Shown: positions 21,482 through 30,507, numbered from the stretch's first letter. The stretch is 64,000 nt of DNA from a candidate division FCPU426 bacterium (GCA_027452205.1 DAIDGV010000027.1:1-64000), one strand, 5' to 3'. The notes: generated by a model not told the origin, from the sequence alone. Numbers and translations: made by a program.

Positions 21482-21635
21482 CCGAGCTGCCCACCCGAAA
21501 CCATGAAACGGATCATGGTTTCGGGTACTCGGCAAGCTTATGGGCGTTGCCCATAAGCTTAAGCAGCCGGTAACCGCTGAAATCAAGCGGCCTTGACAAG
21601 CCCGGTCTTCGCCCTGAAGGTGATGCCGGGTTTTT
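21482..21635 (+). ncRNA. Candidate structured RNA ending in a terminator
   Basis: A 390-bp gene-free stretch (21402-21792) holds four consecutive stem-loops. Hairpin 1: CCGAG/CTCGG outside a perfect 13-bp stem, CCCGAAACCATGA with TCATGGTTTCGGG (21482-21532). Hairpin 2: a perfect 12-bp stem AAGCTTATGGGC with a three-base loop (21534-21560). Hairpin 3: CCGCT/AGCGG (21574-21590). Hairpin 4: CCCGG/CCGGG then TTTTT (21601-21635), terminator-like. No open frame of note runs through it. I cannot match it to 6S, SRP, RNase P or tmRNA by conserved motifs. It could be a long 3' UTR of the small secreted gene, an independent sRNA, or two palindromic repeats before a terminator. Confidence 0.45.
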
Positions 21636-21792
21636 CCTTTGTTTTAAATAGGGAAAACGGATACCTCTATTTTCATTCTTTTTTTGACTAATCGTTCTCC
21701 ACCCCCCTGAGCCCTGCTAAACTGGTCGTGACTTTGGACCACCACACACCTCTTCGCTTTAAAGTCGATCTTGAACCATGACGGGGGGACGC

Positions 21793-22149
21793 ATGAACAA
21801 GGCACCGGAGAAGCGAGAATACAAACGGTTTAAATTCCGTAGACTGCTGAAGGTTTCGGCGGTCGTTCCTTCCAAATCCGGCAATATCCTCGAAGTGATG
21901 CCGAACAGCTTTGAGATCTTCTCCCACGATATCAGCGAGGGCGGTTTACGTTTCGATAACATGAAGCAGTTCTCGGCCAACGCCTTCTTCAAGGTTGATG
22001 TGGAGATCGCCAAGAACCAAGTGGTCGAGACCATCGGCAAGGTGACCTGGGCGGACCGTTATCAATGCGGCCTGAATTTCTTGATGACCGGCCAGGATTT
22101 CAAAAAGAACATCCGCCAGTTGGCCCTTCGCACCGCGCTTCACGCCTGA
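21793..22149 (+). CDS. PilZ domain protein
   Basis: A single-domain PilZ protein of 118 residues, expected to bind cyclic di-GMP and pass the signal to a partner. The N-terminal Arg motif REYKRFKFRR (residues 8-17) and the second motif DISEGGLRF near 47 match the RxxxR and (D/N)xSxxG signature. I use ATG 21793 behind GGGGGG rather than ATG 21778. The partner is unknown; no flagellar or cellulose genes are close by. Confidence 0.8.
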   Translation: MNKAPEKREYKRFKFRRLLKVSAVVPSKSGNILEVMPNSFEIFSHDISEGGLRFDNMKQFSANAFFKVDVEIAKNQVVETIGKVTWADRYQCGLNFLMTGQDFKKNIRQLALRTALHA

Positions 22150-22172
22150 TATTTAAGTTTTATCCAACTTTT

Positions 22173-22207
22173 AACGCCTCGGGACTTCGGCCCCGGGGCG
22201 TTCTTGT
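22173..22207 (+). terminator. Intrinsic terminator after PilZ gene
   Basis: Stem AACGCCTCGGG / CCCGGGGCGTT type (one mismatch) closing on ACTTCGGC, followed by CTTGTTT. Moderate T-tract. Confidence 0.65.
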
Positions 22208-22250
22208 TTCCGGCCTATCCCCGGTCCGGGGGCCCTGCTAGAATCCCCGC

Positions 22251-22799
22251 ATGGAAAACCGCCTTCACATCTACTACGGCTACGGCAAGGGAAAGACCAC
22301 CTCGGTCATCGGTTTGGCCCTGCGAGCCCTGGGGGCGGGGCTTAAGGTGGCCATCGTTCAGTTCGACAAGGGTTACGACGGCGTAAACGAACACTATTCC
22401 GAACGAAAAATTTTACGGACCCTTCCCAACCTACGTCTCTATCCTTTCGGCAAGGAAAGGGTATTGGGGCCCAACGCTTTCCGTTTCAGGAACGAACCAG
22501 GGGACTTTGAGGAAGCGCAAAAAGGTCTGGCCCAGGCCAAAGAGCTACTCGTTGATGGAAAGATCGATCTCTTGATCCTGGATGAGGTCTTGGCGGCGGT
22601 GATGTGCAAGCTCTTGACCCAGGAGGATGTGATGGGCTTGGTGAAGCTTTACAACCAGGACCGACGCTGTGAATTGGTGCTGACCGGGCACCAAGTCTGG
22701 CCCGAGCTGGTGGAAAAGGCCGACCTGGTCACCGAGATGCGCAAAGAAAAACATTACTTCGACCAGAAAGCCCCATCGAAAAAGGGGATCGAATTTTGA
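22251..22799 (+). CDS. cobO: Cob(I)alamin/cobyrinic acid adenosyltransferase
   Basis: A 182-residue CobO/BtuR-type ATP:corrinoid adenosyltransferase, which attaches the 5'-deoxyadenosyl group during coenzyme B12 synthesis or salvage. The P-loop GYGKGKTT is at residues 10-17, the IVQFDKG segment near 35, LLILDEVLAAV near 107 and LVLTGH near 142. No other cobalamin genes are in the window, so it may serve salvage. A TTG start of the next gene overlaps its stop. Confidence 0.9.
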   Translation: MENRLHIYYGYGKGKTTSVIGLALRALGAGLKVAIVQFDKGYDGVNEHYSERKILRTLPNLRLYPFGKERVLGPNAFRFRNEPGDFEEAQKGLAQAKELLVDGKIDLLILDEVLAAVMCKLLTQEDVMGLVKLYNQDRRCELVLTGHQVWPELVEKADLVTEMRKEKHYFDQKAPSKKGIEF

Positions 22800-23443
22800 G
22801 CGCGAAGCCCCTCCAGTCCCCCAAACCTTTCTTCATCCTGACCGCGCTTTTTTCGCTGATACCGGTGCTGAACAACAAGTATCCGGGTTCTTTTTTTCCG
22901 GGGATCGGTTCGGATTGGGTGGAAATCGTTTGTACTCTCACTGGTACCTACACGGCCTTTTTGGGATTAGGGCGCTTATGGGCCATTCTGCAGGTGCGGG
23001 CGGCCGCTCGGGTTTGGATCAAACAGGTGAACCTGACCCGGCTCCAGGGTATTTCCAACGACGAGAATGATGTGGTCAACGCGGGCCGTTCTGTTTCGCG
23101 ACTGATCCGCAATGTGGACAAGGATCTGGAAGAGATCAAGCCCGATTTCACCCTGGAATCCCTGAAACGGTTGGAACGCTATTTACCAACGCTTCTCATG
23201 GAAGTGGAAGATGAAGAAAGCGCCTCGATCCGCTTAGGTATTGTAGGAACCTATATTGGTGAGACCCTTTGCCGTACTTATGGTTGGCAATGGTTCTTTA
23301 AGGCCAATCCCGCGCTCAAACAATTCGCCTTCTTGCCTTCGGTGATCCAAAGGGGCGGTGAACAGATCGATCCGTTCAATCTGGCGGGCCAGGGCTTGGC
23401 GGAAAAAGCCCCACTCATCAAATTCTTGGGACACGTGAAATGA
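22796..23443 (+). CDS. Membrane protein of unknown function
   Basis: A 215-residue protein with two hydrophobic segments near the N-terminus (about 11-27 and 43-66) followed by a soluble, largely helical part. The TTG start overlaps the cobO stop and its own stop overlaps the next gene, placing it in the middle of a three-gene unit. I recognise no domain; a link with corrinoid metabolism is suggested only by position. Confidence 0.55.
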   Translation: MSAKPLQSPKPFFILTALFSLIPVLNNKYPGSFFPGIGSDWVEIVCTLTGTYTAFLGLGRLWAILQVRAAARVWIKQVNLTRLQGISNDENDVVNAGRSVSRLIRNVDKDLEEIKPDFTLESLKRLERYLPTLLMEVEDEESASIRLGIVGTYIGETLCRTYGWQWFFKANPALKQFAFLPSVIQRGGEQIDPFNLAGQGLAEKAPLIKFLGHVK

Positions 23444-24111
23444 AAGGGTTTTGTCTGGCCTTGGTCCTTGTCTTATGGGGCGTTCCGTTGCATGCCATGG
23501 ACTGCAAGGGCGACCGGCACTTTAACTCCAAGTCCGTTTTCCATGTGGTCACGACCCCGGTGCAGGTCCGTTATTTCCACAATTACACGACGGCCCAGAT
23601 CGAGGGCATGCGAAATCTGCATTTTCATAACCATTTGATGCATAACCCGGGTTTGACCTTAGCGGAGCATGAACTGAAGGTGGATTACCAGATCGGAGGT
23701 TTGGAACATGAGAATGGCGACGGTTATTGTGTTTGGGTCGAATCGGTGAACGTGGATTTTTCATACAAACAAATGGACGTTTACATTTCTAGCCAATATC
23801 CGGAGGGGACCTGCCCCTATCAGGTCATTTTGAACCATGAGAATACCCACGTGGCCATCAACCAAAGGGCCTTGGCCAAATACCGGGTCCTGCTGGAAAG
23901 GGCCCTCAAGAAAAGCCGGGCCATTCCCACCCGGGCCCATCCGATGAGCGTGGTCTCGATGAACAACGGGAAGGCCATCATCAATTCCCGGATCAACGCG
24001 ATCGTCAGCCGGGTAACCTCGGCCTATAAAAGGGAAGTGGCCCGGGAGAACGCGAAGATCGATACCCCGGCGGCTTATCGAAAGACCCAGGCTCTTTGCA
24101 ATAATTGGTGA
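23440..24111 (+). CDS. Secreted protein with HExxH motif, DUF922-like
   Basis: A 223-residue exported protein with signal peptide (residues 1-19, ending LHA). The mature part contains NHENTHVAIN near residue 131, an HExxH zinc-peptidase signature, and four Cys that may pair. The overall pattern, with a compact beta-rich half before the motif and a long helix after it, resembles the DUF922 family of predicted secreted zinc proteases. Catalysis is not proven by the motif alone. It overlaps the upstream membrane gene (ATGA) and is followed by a strong terminator. Confidence 0.6.
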   Translation: MKGFCLALVLVLWGVPLHAMDCKGDRHFNSKSVFHVVTTPVQVRYFHNYTTAQIEGMRNLHFHNHLMHNPGLTLAEHELKVDYQIGGLEHENGDGYCVWVESVNVDFSYKQMDVYISSQYPEGTCPYQVILNHENTHVAINQRALAKYRVLLERALKKSRAIPTRAHPMSVVSMNNGKAIINSRINAIVSRVTSAYKREVARENAKIDTPAAYRKTQALCNNW

Positions 24112-24122
24112 CCTAACCCAAC

Positions 24123-24158
24123 AAAAAAGCCCACTCCGGTGCGGGGTGGGCTTTTTTT
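24123..24158 (+). terminator. Intrinsic terminator, end of cobO unit
   Basis: Stem AAAAAAGCCCAC(T)CC / GG(G)GTGGGCTTTTTT with loop GGTGC and a seven-T tail. The flanking A and T tracts make it potentially bidirectional for the convergent cytochrome gene. Confidence 0.85.
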
Positions 24159-24178
24159 GTTTTTAGGAAGCGGTGTTG

Positions 24179-25183
24179 TTACCGGGCGACTTGAGCCAAA
24201 TAAGGCGTGAATTTCTCAACTTGATGCTTCACCGGTTTGACTTGGTTGTGTAGATATTCATAGATCGCGCCAAGGTCCTCGTCGGTCATCTCGCCGTAAG
24301 CGGCCCAGGGCATGAAGGTGTTCATCTGGTTCTCCTGCACCGGGGTCTGGGCAGTGGTCATCTGTTTGCCCAAACGGAACCGCTTGATGAAGAACTCCTT
24401 GCTCCATTCGCCGATGCCGGTCTTGTCCGGGGTGATGTTGGCGGTCCGAAGGGTACCGCCCTTGGGTAGTTCAAATTCCATGCCTCCGGCAAAGTCCATG
24501 CCCGGCAAGCCATTACCATGGTCATCCACGGGAGTGTGGCAGGCCGCACAGAGAGCGGCATTGGTCAGGTAGCGGCCATATTCGAGGATGTTCTTCTTGT
24601 CCGGGATGGCCGGATAGGCCCCGGCGTCCTGAGGAACGGTCTTAATGATGAAATTGATAGGAAAGTCCAACTGGGTCGAGGGCGGGTCATAGGCCACCGG
24701 CTTGAGGGAACGCAAATAGGCCACGATGGAGTAGATATCCTCCTGGCTTAAAGCGGCGAATTGCTGGTAGGGCATCAAGTTGAAAAGGGCGGAGCCGTCC
24801 TTGCTTACCCCGGTACGAAGGGCCCGGACGATCTCACCGTCGGACCAGTCCTTCAATTTGTAGGGGGTGATGTTGCGCGAGTAAATGTTACCGGGTAAGC
24901 CCATCAACTTGTGGTCGAAAAGGAAGCCGCCCTGGCCCTTCTTTTCCTCAAAGATGGGCGCGCCGAAATGGGTCATGTCGTGGGGCGAGTGGCAGCCGAA
25001 ACAATCACAAACGTTCTCGGTCAGGTATTTACCCCGGGCCAAACGCTGGGAGGTAAGATCGATCTTGATGTTCTCGGCGGGTTTGACCTTAGGGTAGGTG
25101 ACGTTCAGGTAGGTCATGCCACCAAGGGCGGTCAGAGCAGCTAAGGCGACCAAACCCAACAGGATCTTCGGCAATAGTTTCAT
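24179..25183 (-). CDS. Diheme cytochrome c
   Basis: A 334-residue membrane-anchored c-type cytochrome. One N-terminal hydrophobic helix (about 6-26) precedes two heme-binding domains with CFGCH near residue 62 and CAACH near 213. Downstream Met residues (MPYQQ, MPWAAYGEM) are candidate axial ligands. Periplasmic electron transfer, for example to an oxidase or a dehydrogenase partner, is likely, but no partner gene is adjacent. I use the ATG at 25183, preceded by GAGG, rather than an in-frame ATG 39 bases further upstream, because it begins the signal anchor directly. Confidence 0.85.
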   Translation of the reverse strand: MKLLPKILLGLVALAALTALGGMTYLNVTYPKVKPAENIKIDLTSQRLARGKYLTENVCDCFGCHSPHDMTHFGAPIFEEKKGQGGFLFDHKLMGLPGNIYSRNITPYKLKDWSDGEIVRALRTGVSKDGSALFNLMPYQQFAALSQEDIYSIVAYLRSLKPVAYDPPSTQLDFPINFIIKTVPQDAGAYPAIPDKKNILEYGRYLTNAALCAACHTPVDDHGNGLPGMDFAGGMEFELPKGGTLRTANITPDKTGIGEWSKEFFIKRFRLGKQMTTAQTPVQENQMNTFMPWAAYGEMTDEDLGAIYEYLHNQVKPVKHQVEKFTPYLAQVAR

Positions 25184-25277
25184 GGAGGGACCTCGCTTTG
25201 GTTCAGGCGGAAGCCTGTTCAATGGCGAGTAATATAGGTAAATCGACGTCCCGCGTGAAATTAAATGTGCAGAAAAT

Positions 25278-25312
25278 AAAAAAGGCCCCTGAGGTTTCCC
25301 TCAGGAGCCTTT
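25278..25312 (-). terminator. Intrinsic terminator of the cold-shock gene
   Basis: On the minus strand: AAAGGCTCCTGAGG, loop GAAA, CCTCAGGGGCC and six T, 15 bases after the csp stop. A strong hairpin with a GNRA-type tetraloop. Confidence 0.85.
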
Positions 25313-25326
25313 GTGAAGCCGTAAGA

Positions 25327-25527
25327 CTAGATCTTACGGACGTTCTCGGCCTTCAGACCCTTTTGACCTTGAGTCACTTCGAACTCAACCCGGTCACCTT
25401 CATTCAGGGACTTAAATCCATCCGACTGAATCGACGAAAAGTGAACAAATACGTCCTCACCGCCGTCTTGGGAAATGAAACCAAAACCCTTTTCATTCTT
25501 AAACCACTTCACAGTACCTTGTGCCAT
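25327..25527 (-). CDS. Cold-shock protein (CspA family)
   Basis: A 66-residue single-stranded nucleic-acid-binding beta-barrel of the CspA family. RNP1-like KGFGFIS (residues 13-19) and RNP2-like VFVHFSSI (26-33) are intact. It acts as an RNA chaperone; whether it is cold-induced cannot be seen. The 5' region contains AAAGGTTG before the ATG and a long untranslated leader is possible. Monocistronic, divergent from queE. Confidence 0.95.
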   Translation of the reverse strand: MAQGTVKWFKNEKGFGFISQDGGEDVFVHFSSIQSDGFKSLNEGDRVEFEVTQGQKGLKAENVRKI

Positions 25528-25789
25528 GCTGCAACAACCTTTCTACTAACTTAAAATTTAAAATCGCCTGGAAGGGCTAAGTGCCCCCAAGGCGGTTGCC
25601 ATATTACCCTAAAAAAACCGCCAAATGGAGTGTTAACACCATGAAAAGACGGCCTTTTGGGCCTTATGACCTCATAAATCTAGGAAAAAAAGGGTGTCTT
25701 TCAAGCCCTGGAGGCCCTGGAAAGCCCCTTTGGCTGCCTTTGCCACCCTTTAATTGGGTTTCGAAATTCGATCGAACCGTGTTAAAAGA
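25528..25789. promoter_or_regulatory. Divergent csp-queE intergenic region
   Basis: A 262-bp non-coding interval. It contains a GGCGGTT/AACCGCC inverted repeat (25591-25622) and a perfect ten-base palindrome GTGTTAACAC at 25631-25640, which could be an operator. No convincing -35/-10 pair was found for either gene, and no riboswitch motif is recognised. Confidence 0.35.
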
Positions 25790-26485
25790 ATGACCGCTGA
25801 GCATCCCTCGACTGTGAGCCCTATGACGACCACAACCGCCAATCCATTGAAGATCAACGAGATCTACCTGAGTGTTCAGGGCGAATCCACCTGGGCGGGA
25901 CTGCCCTGTATCTTTATCCGCCTGACCGGTTGTTCCTTGCGTTGTACCTGGTGCGATACGGCCTATGCTTTTTACGAGGGAGTGGACCAGGCCTTGGATA
26001 CCGTCCTCGATAAGGTCGCCTCTTTTGGGGTGAAACTGGTGGAAATCACCGGCGGGGAACCTTTGGAACAGGAAGGGGTCTATGCGCTGATGGAAGCCCT
26101 CTTGGGCCGGGGCTATCAAGTGCTCTTGGAGACCAGCGGGGCGGTGGATGTGGCCCGGGTACCCAAACCCGTGGTCAAGATCGTGGACGTCAAATGCCCG
26201 GGTTCGGGGGAGGAAGCCCGCAACCAGTGGGCCAACTTCGAGAAGATGGTGCCCCATCAGGATGAGTTGAAGTTCGTCATCAAGGACCGGGAAGATTACC
26301 ATTACGCTAAAGGGGTTATCGAAAAACACGCGCTGGCGGGGAAATTCACCCTGCTTTTCTCCTCGGCCTTCGAACATTTGAACCCGTCGGACCTGGCTGA
26401 ATGGATCACCGTGGATCGCCTGCCGGTGCGGTTCCAACTGCAAATGCATAAATACATCTGGCCCACCGATACCAAAGGACGTTGA
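25790..26485 (+). CDS. queE: 7-carboxy-7-deazaguanine synthase QueE
   Basis: A radical SAM enzyme of queuosine/7-deazaguanine synthesis that converts 6-carboxy-tetrahydropterin to 7-carboxy-7-deazaguanine. The cluster-binding CSLRCTWC lies near residue 46, followed by [10 protein letters not shown] near 84 and the LETSGAVDV segment. About 231 residues from ATG 25790; ATG 25823 (220 residues) is an alternative since neither has a clear ribosome-binding site. queC follows after one base, so these are a coupled pair. Confidence 0.9.
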   Translation: MTAEHPSTVSPMTTTTANPLKINEIYLSVQGESTWAGLPCIFIRLTGCSLRCTWCDTAYAFYEGVDQALDTVLDKVASFGVKLVEITGGEPLEQEGVYALMEALLGRGYQVLLETSGAVDVARVPKPVVKIVDVKCPGSGEEARNQWANFEKMVPHQDELKFVIKDREDYHYAKGVIEKHALAGKFTLLFSSAFEHLNPSDLAEWITVDRLPVRFQLQMHKYIWPTDTKGR

Positions 26486-26486
26486 C

Positions 26487-27176
26487 ATGAACCGTAAAAA
26501 AGCAGTGGTCCTCGTTTCCGGAGGTCTCGATTCCACGACCTGTCTGGCCATTGCCAAGGCCCAAGGTTTCGACCTATATGCCCTGACCCTTTTTTATGGG
26601 CAACGCCATAAGGTGGAACTAAAAGCGGCCAAGAAGGTCTCCAAAGCCTACGGGGTCAAGAAGCAGTTGGAATTGGAAGTGCCCCTGACGGCCTTCGGCG
26701 GTTCCTCCCTGACCGACAACAAGATCAAGGTGCCCAAGACCCATTCGGTCAAGAAGATCGGCAAGGGGATCCCTTCTACCTATGTGCCGGCGCGTAATAC
26801 GGTCTTCCTTTCCCTGGCCTTGGCCTGGGCGGAGGTGCTGGGCGCAGAGGATATCTTCATCGGCGTGAACGCTTTGGACTACAGCGGCTATCCTGACTGC
26901 CGGCCCGAGTTCATTCAGGCTTTCGAAAAGCTGGCCGGACTGGCCACCAAAAAGGGTGTGGAAAAGAAATGGAAACTCCGGATCCACACGCCTCTCCTTC
27001 GGATGAGCAAGTCGGAGATCATCCAAGCCGGTTATTTACTTAAAGTGGATTACAGCTTGACCCACTCCTGTTATGACCCCAAGCCCAACGACAAGCCCTG
27101 CGGCCACTGTGATTCGTGCCTTTTGCGGGCTAAGGGTTTTGAAGAAGCCGGTTTGACCGATCCACTTCAAGGTTGA
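26487..27176 (+). CDS. queC: 7-cyano-7-deazaguanine synthase QueC
   Basis: Converts 7-carboxy-7-deazaguanine and ammonia to preQ0 with ATP. 229 residues. The PP-loop SGGLDSTT is at residues 11-18. The zinc site is formed by the C-terminal Cys cluster, HSC near 197 and CGHCDSC near 209. Paired with queE; queD and queF are not in the window. Product preQ0 could feed tRNA queuosine or other deazapurines. Confidence 0.95.
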   Translation: MNRKKAVVLVSGGLDSTTCLAIAKAQGFDLYALTLFYGQRHKVELKAAKKVSKAYGVKKQLELEVPLTAFGGSSLTDNKIKVPKTHSVKKIGKGIPSTYVPARNTVFLSLALAWAEVLGAEDIFIGVNALDYSGYPDCRPEFIQAFEKLAGLATKKGVEKKWKLRIHTPLLRMSKSEIIQAGYLLKVDYSLTHSCYDPKPNDKPCGHCDSCLLRAKGFEEAGLTDPLQG

Positions 27177-27233
27177 AAGGGTCCCCTGGGGCCCTTATCC
27201 TCAAATATAGAAATCTCAAGTACGGGAAAGCTC

Positions 27234-28247
27234 TTGTACCCATTGCTTAAAAAGATCCTGTTTCGCCTGGACCCAGAGACCGCCCATCATTTAGCTCTGG
27301 GCTCCCTTCAGGCTTTTCAGCCCCTGCTCCCTTTGCTGGCCCCGGTCCTTCGGGTATCCGATCCCCGTTTAGAAAAGACGGTCTTTGGTTTGAAATTCCC
27401 CAACCCCATTGGTCTCGCCGCGGGGCTCGATAAAAAAGGGCAATTACCCCTGGCCTGGGAAAGGGTCGGTTTCGGTTTTGCGGAGTTGGGCACCTTTACG
27501 GCTAAGGCCCAGGAGGGCAATCCCAAGCCCCGGATCTTCCGCTATCCCGAGCAACAAGCGCTCATTAACAAGATGGGGTTTCCTAATCCGGGGGCCTATG
27601 AAGTGTCCCAAAACCTGAAGGAACTCAAAGAGAAGGGCTTCTGGCCTTCCATTCCCATCGGCATCAACATCGGCAAAAGCAAAGTCACGCCGTTGGAGAA
27701 AGCGGTGGAGGATTATTTGGAATCCGCTGATTATTTAAAACCCTACGCGGACTATTTCGCGGTCAATGTCAGTTCGCCCAACACGCCGGGCCTGCGCCAA
27801 CTGCAAGAAGCAAAGCCGCTGAAAAAGTTGCTGACCGCTTTGGTCAGGGAAGTCAAAGGCAAACCGGTATTGCTGAAACTGGCGCCGGACCTGGAAGACA
27901 AACCTTTGAAAGAAGCGGCGGACGTAGCCCTATCCGCCGGATGCGCGGGGTTGATCGTGACCAACACCACCCTTTCCCGGCAGGGGTTGCCCAAGGGTCA
28001 CTATCCCGAGGGCGGATTGTCGGGCGCGGTATTGCGATCTAAAGCCACCCAGGTCCTCAAATCGGTCTCGAAATTCACGAAGGGTAAGGTTCCCCTGGTG
28101 GCGGTAGGCGGTATTTTTACCGCTGAGGATGTGCGAGAAAAAATGGATTCGGGTGCCAGCCTGGTTCAGGTCTATACCGGGTATATTTATGAAGGACCCA
28201 CTTTGCCCGCGCGGCTTTGCCGGGCCTTATTGAAGGATCTCCCGTGA
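27234..28247 (+). CDS. pyrD: Dihydroorotate dehydrogenase (quinone), class 2
   Basis: Fourth step of UMP synthesis, dihydroorotate to orotate with a quinone acceptor. At 337 residues with an N-terminal helical extension (residues 1-40) it belongs to the membrane-associated class 2. FMN/substrate motifs include NPIGLAAGLDKKG near 59-71, NKMGFPNPG near 105, NVSSPNTPGLR near 175 and VAVGGI near 290. The start is TTG 27234. It lies outside the main pyr operon and overlaps the rlpA-like gene by GTGA. No PyrR site was noticed upstream. Confidence 0.93.
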   Translation: MYPLLKKILFRLDPETAHHLALGSLQAFQPLLPLLAPVLRVSDPRLEKTVFGLKFPNPIGLAAGLDKKGQLPLAWERVGFGFAELGTFTAKAQEGNPKPRIFRYPEQQALINKMGFPNPGAYEVSQNLKELKEKGFWPSIPIGINIGKSKVTPLEKAVEDYLESADYLKPYADYFAVNVSSPNTPGLRQLQEAKPLKKLLTALVREVKGKPVLLKLAPDLEDKPLKEAADVALSAGCAGLIVTNTTLSRQGLPKGHYPEGGLSGAVLRSKATQVLKSVSKFTKGKVPLVAVGGIFTAEDVREKMDSGASLVQVYTGYIYEGPTLPARLCRALLKDLP

Positions 28248-28753
28248 GAAAGACCTTTTTACTACTGTGTGTTTTTTCTTTGGCGGGATGCGTGCCTATT
28301 CGCCAGATGCTTCCGGCGAAGAACAACCCCTCGAACGACAGCTCTTCCGATTCCCGCAAGCACTTACCCTATGCGGACATGCAGGGCAACGCGGATTGGG
28401 AAGACCCGAACGATTACAAGAACCTGGGCCCGGACGCCTGGAAGCAAGAAATGGAAGGCATCGCTTCCTGGTATGGGCCGGATTTCAACGGTAAGCTGAC
28501 CGCCAATGGCGAGGTCTATAACATGGATGACATGACTGCGGCGCATAAGACCCTGCCCTTAGGGTCGGTGGTGCGCGTCAACAACCTGGACAACGGAAAA
28601 AGCGTTGAGGTACGTATCAATGACCGCGGGCCTTATGTCAAAGGCCGGATCATCGACCTGTCCAAGGCCGCGGCCCATGCCATCGATATGGGCAATGGCG
28701 GTACGGCCCATGTGCGGCTGGACCTGATCAAATTGGCGGATAGGCCAAAATAA
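28244..28753 (+). CDS. rlpA: RlpA-like double-psi beta-barrel lipoprotein
   Basis: A 169-residue lipoprotein: signal peptide ending in lipobox LAGC (Cys about residue 16), a polar linker, then a double-psi beta-barrel domain with GIASWYGPDFNGKLTANGEVYNM-type sequence, AAHKTLPLGSVVRV and VRINDRGPY. RlpA proteins act at the septum, some as lytic transglycosylases on denuded glycan. The C-terminal SPOR domain of classical RlpA is absent. GTG 28244 overlaps the pyrD stop and starts exactly at the signal peptide, so I prefer it to an upstream in-frame start inside pyrD. Confidence 0.85.
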   Translation: MRKTFLLLCVFSLAGCVPIRQMLPAKNNPSNDSSSDSRKHLPYADMQGNADWEDPNDYKNLGPDAWKQEMEGIASWYGPDFNGKLTANGEVYNMDDMTAAHKTLPLGSVVRVNNLDNGKSVEVRINDRGPYVKGRIIDLSKAAAHAIDMGNGGTAHVRLDLIKLADRPK

Positions 28754-28954
28754 TTATCGTAAGTGGGCGGGGAAAAGATTGGGTTGGTTTTCGTGGACGC
28801 GCAAGTGGGCGGTCCGCTCGCTTAATTCCAGCAAACAGTTCTGGCAGTAGTACCAACCGGCATGATTGAAGAGGGTCTGGTTCAACAGGCCCGGCGTCTT
28901 GCAAAAATCACAGTGATGCGAGACGGGAGAATTTTTAGTTGTATAGGTGTTCAT
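28754..28954 (-). CDS. Small double-CxxC zinc-ribbon-like protein
   Basis: A 66-residue protein with two CxxC pairs (HHCDFCKTP and YYCQNCLLE) about 22 residues apart, a typical treble-clef or ribbon spacing. The ATG at 28954 is chosen because GGGAGG lies just upstream on the minus strand. Function unknown; RNA- or protein-binding is possible. Its stop directly abuts that of the rlpA-like gene (convergent). Confidence 0.6.
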   Translation of the reverse strand: MNTYTTKNSPVSHHCDFCKTPGLLNQTLFNHAGWYYCQNCLLELSERTAHLRVHENQPNLFPAHLR

Positions 28955-29089
28955 AGCAGCCTCCCTTTTTAACGGCAAAGATAAGTTAGGCCGGCTCCAT
29001 TAAATAACTGTAACTAGGGTCATAACCTTTCGTTACAATGAGCCCTCAAGAGCCGGGGTTTCGCAAGTGCTAAAAACGCAAGGAATGGT

Positions 29090-29911
29090 ATGGCGACCTT
29101 TTCGGACAAGCTCAAATCAGCGATCCAACGGACTGGCGGCTGTTTATGCGTGGGTCTGGACGTGGATCTGGCCAAAATGCCCGCTGGGGTCGCCAAAGAC
29201 GCTACGGGTGCCCTGACCTTTTGCCGGTCCATCATCGAAAGCACCCAGGACCTGGCCGCGGCCTATAAACCCAATTTGGCCTTCTTTGAGTCCTTGGGCC
29301 CTGCGGGTCTGAAAGTTTTAGAAGACCTCCGAAAAGCTATTCCCGCCCATTGCTTGGTCGTGATGGACGCCAAGCGGGGCGATATCGGCAACACTTCCCA
29401 AGCCTATGCCAAAGCTTTTTATGAAAACCTCAAGGCCGACTCGGTCACCCTTTCCCCTTATATGGGGAAGGATTCGGTGGATCCCTTCCTGGAATATCCG
29501 GATACCTGCTCTTTTGTATTGTGCTTAACGTCTAATCCCTCATCGGCGGATTTCCAATTCCAAACCGTCGCTAACGGGAAGAAGCTTTATGAGCTGGTGG
29601 CCCAAACCGCCACCGGATGGGCCAAGGGCAAGAAAGCTGAAGTGGGTTTGGTCGTCGGCGCGACGCAAATTCAATATATCCGCGACCTTCGACAGCTCGT
29701 TCCGGACACGGTCTTCCTCGTACCGGGTGTGGGTACCCAGGGCGGTGACTTGCAAGGCGTTCTGAAAGAAGGAAAGACCCGGAATGGTTTTGGAATCCTA
29801 GTGAATGTTTCCCGACAGGTGTTATATGCTTCCTCGGGCCCCGATTACGCCCAAGCAGCCCGGGTCCAGGCCCAAAAGCTGGTGGATGAAATGAAACCGT
29901 TCTTTTCTTAG
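29090..29911 (+). CDS. pyrF: Orotidine 5'-phosphate decarboxylase
   Basis: Last step of UMP synthesis, OMP to UMP + CO2. 273 residues, the longer subfamily-2 type. The catalytic motif VVMDAKRGDIGNTS is near residues 89-102; CVGLDVDL near 19 and the phosphate loop LVPGVGTQGGD near 213 are intact. It is followed eight bases later by pyrE, so the pair forms a small pyr unit separate from the PyrR-controlled operon. Confidence 0.94.
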   Translation: MATFSDKLKSAIQRTGGCLCVGLDVDLAKMPAGVAKDATGALTFCRSIIESTQDLAAAYKPNLAFFESLGPAGLKVLEDLRKAIPAHCLVVMDAKRGDIGNTSQAYAKAFYENLKADSVTLSPYMGKDSVDPFLEYPDTCSFVLCLTSNPSSADFQFQTVANGKKLYELVAQTATGWAKGKKAEVGLVVGATQIQYIRDLRQLVPDTVFLVPGVGTQGGDLQGVLKEGKTRNGFGILVNVSRQVLYASSGPDYAQAARVQAQKLVDEMKPFFS

Positions 29912-29919
29912 GAGTTGTC

Positions 29920-30507
29920 ATGACGAACGAAGAAGTCCTCAAGACCTACGAAGACACCCACGCCCTGCTCAAGGGCCATTTCCGCCTTTCCTCGGGCCGT
30001 CACAGCGACCGCTATCTGCAATCGGCCTTGGTGCTGCAATATCCCTGGATCGCCGAAAAACTTTGCCAGACCCTGGCGGAGAAAGTCCGTCCCCTGGGCG
30101 CCCAAATGGTGCTGTCCCCGGCCATGGGCGGGCTCTTTGTGGGCCATGAGCTGGCCCGGGCCTTGAAAGTAAAATCCATCTTTACCGAACGCAATAAAGA
30201 CACCGACGCGATGGAACTGCGCCGGGGTTTCACCGTGCAGCCCGGGGATAAGTTCTTCGCGGTGGAAGACATCATCACGACCGCCAAGTCGATCAAGGAA
30301 TCCATCAAGGTGCTGGAGGATATGGGCGCCAAACTGGTGGGGGTGGGGTGCCTGATCGACCGTACCGGCGGGGAAGTGGACAAGCTCTTCAATGTGCCGG
30401 TGAAGGCCTTGGCCTCGCTCAAGGTCGAAAGTTGGGAAGAGGCTGACTGCCCGCTTTGTAAGCAAGGTCTGCCGGTCGTGAAGCCCGGCTCCCGGGCCAA
30501 GTTCTGA
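29920..30507 (+). CDS. pyrE: Orotate phosphoribosyltransferase
   Basis: Orotate + PRPP to OMP. 195 residues. The PRPP loop FFAVEDIITTAKS is near residues 109-121, and the LSPAMGGLFVGHELA segment near 65. Together with pyrF, pyrD and the pyrR-B-C-carAB operon the window carries the complete de novo UMP pathway. The downstream small membrane gene starts within ten bases. Confidence 0.94.
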   Translation: MTNEEVLKTYEDTHALLKGHFRLSSGRHSDRYLQSALVLQYPWIAEKLCQTLAEKVRPLGAQMVLSPAMGGLFVGHELARALKVKSIFTERNKDTDAMELRRGFTVQPGDKFFAVEDIITTAKSIKESIKVLEDMGAKLVGVGCLIDRTGGEVDKLFNVPVKALASLKVESWEEADCPLCKQGLPVVKPGSRAKF

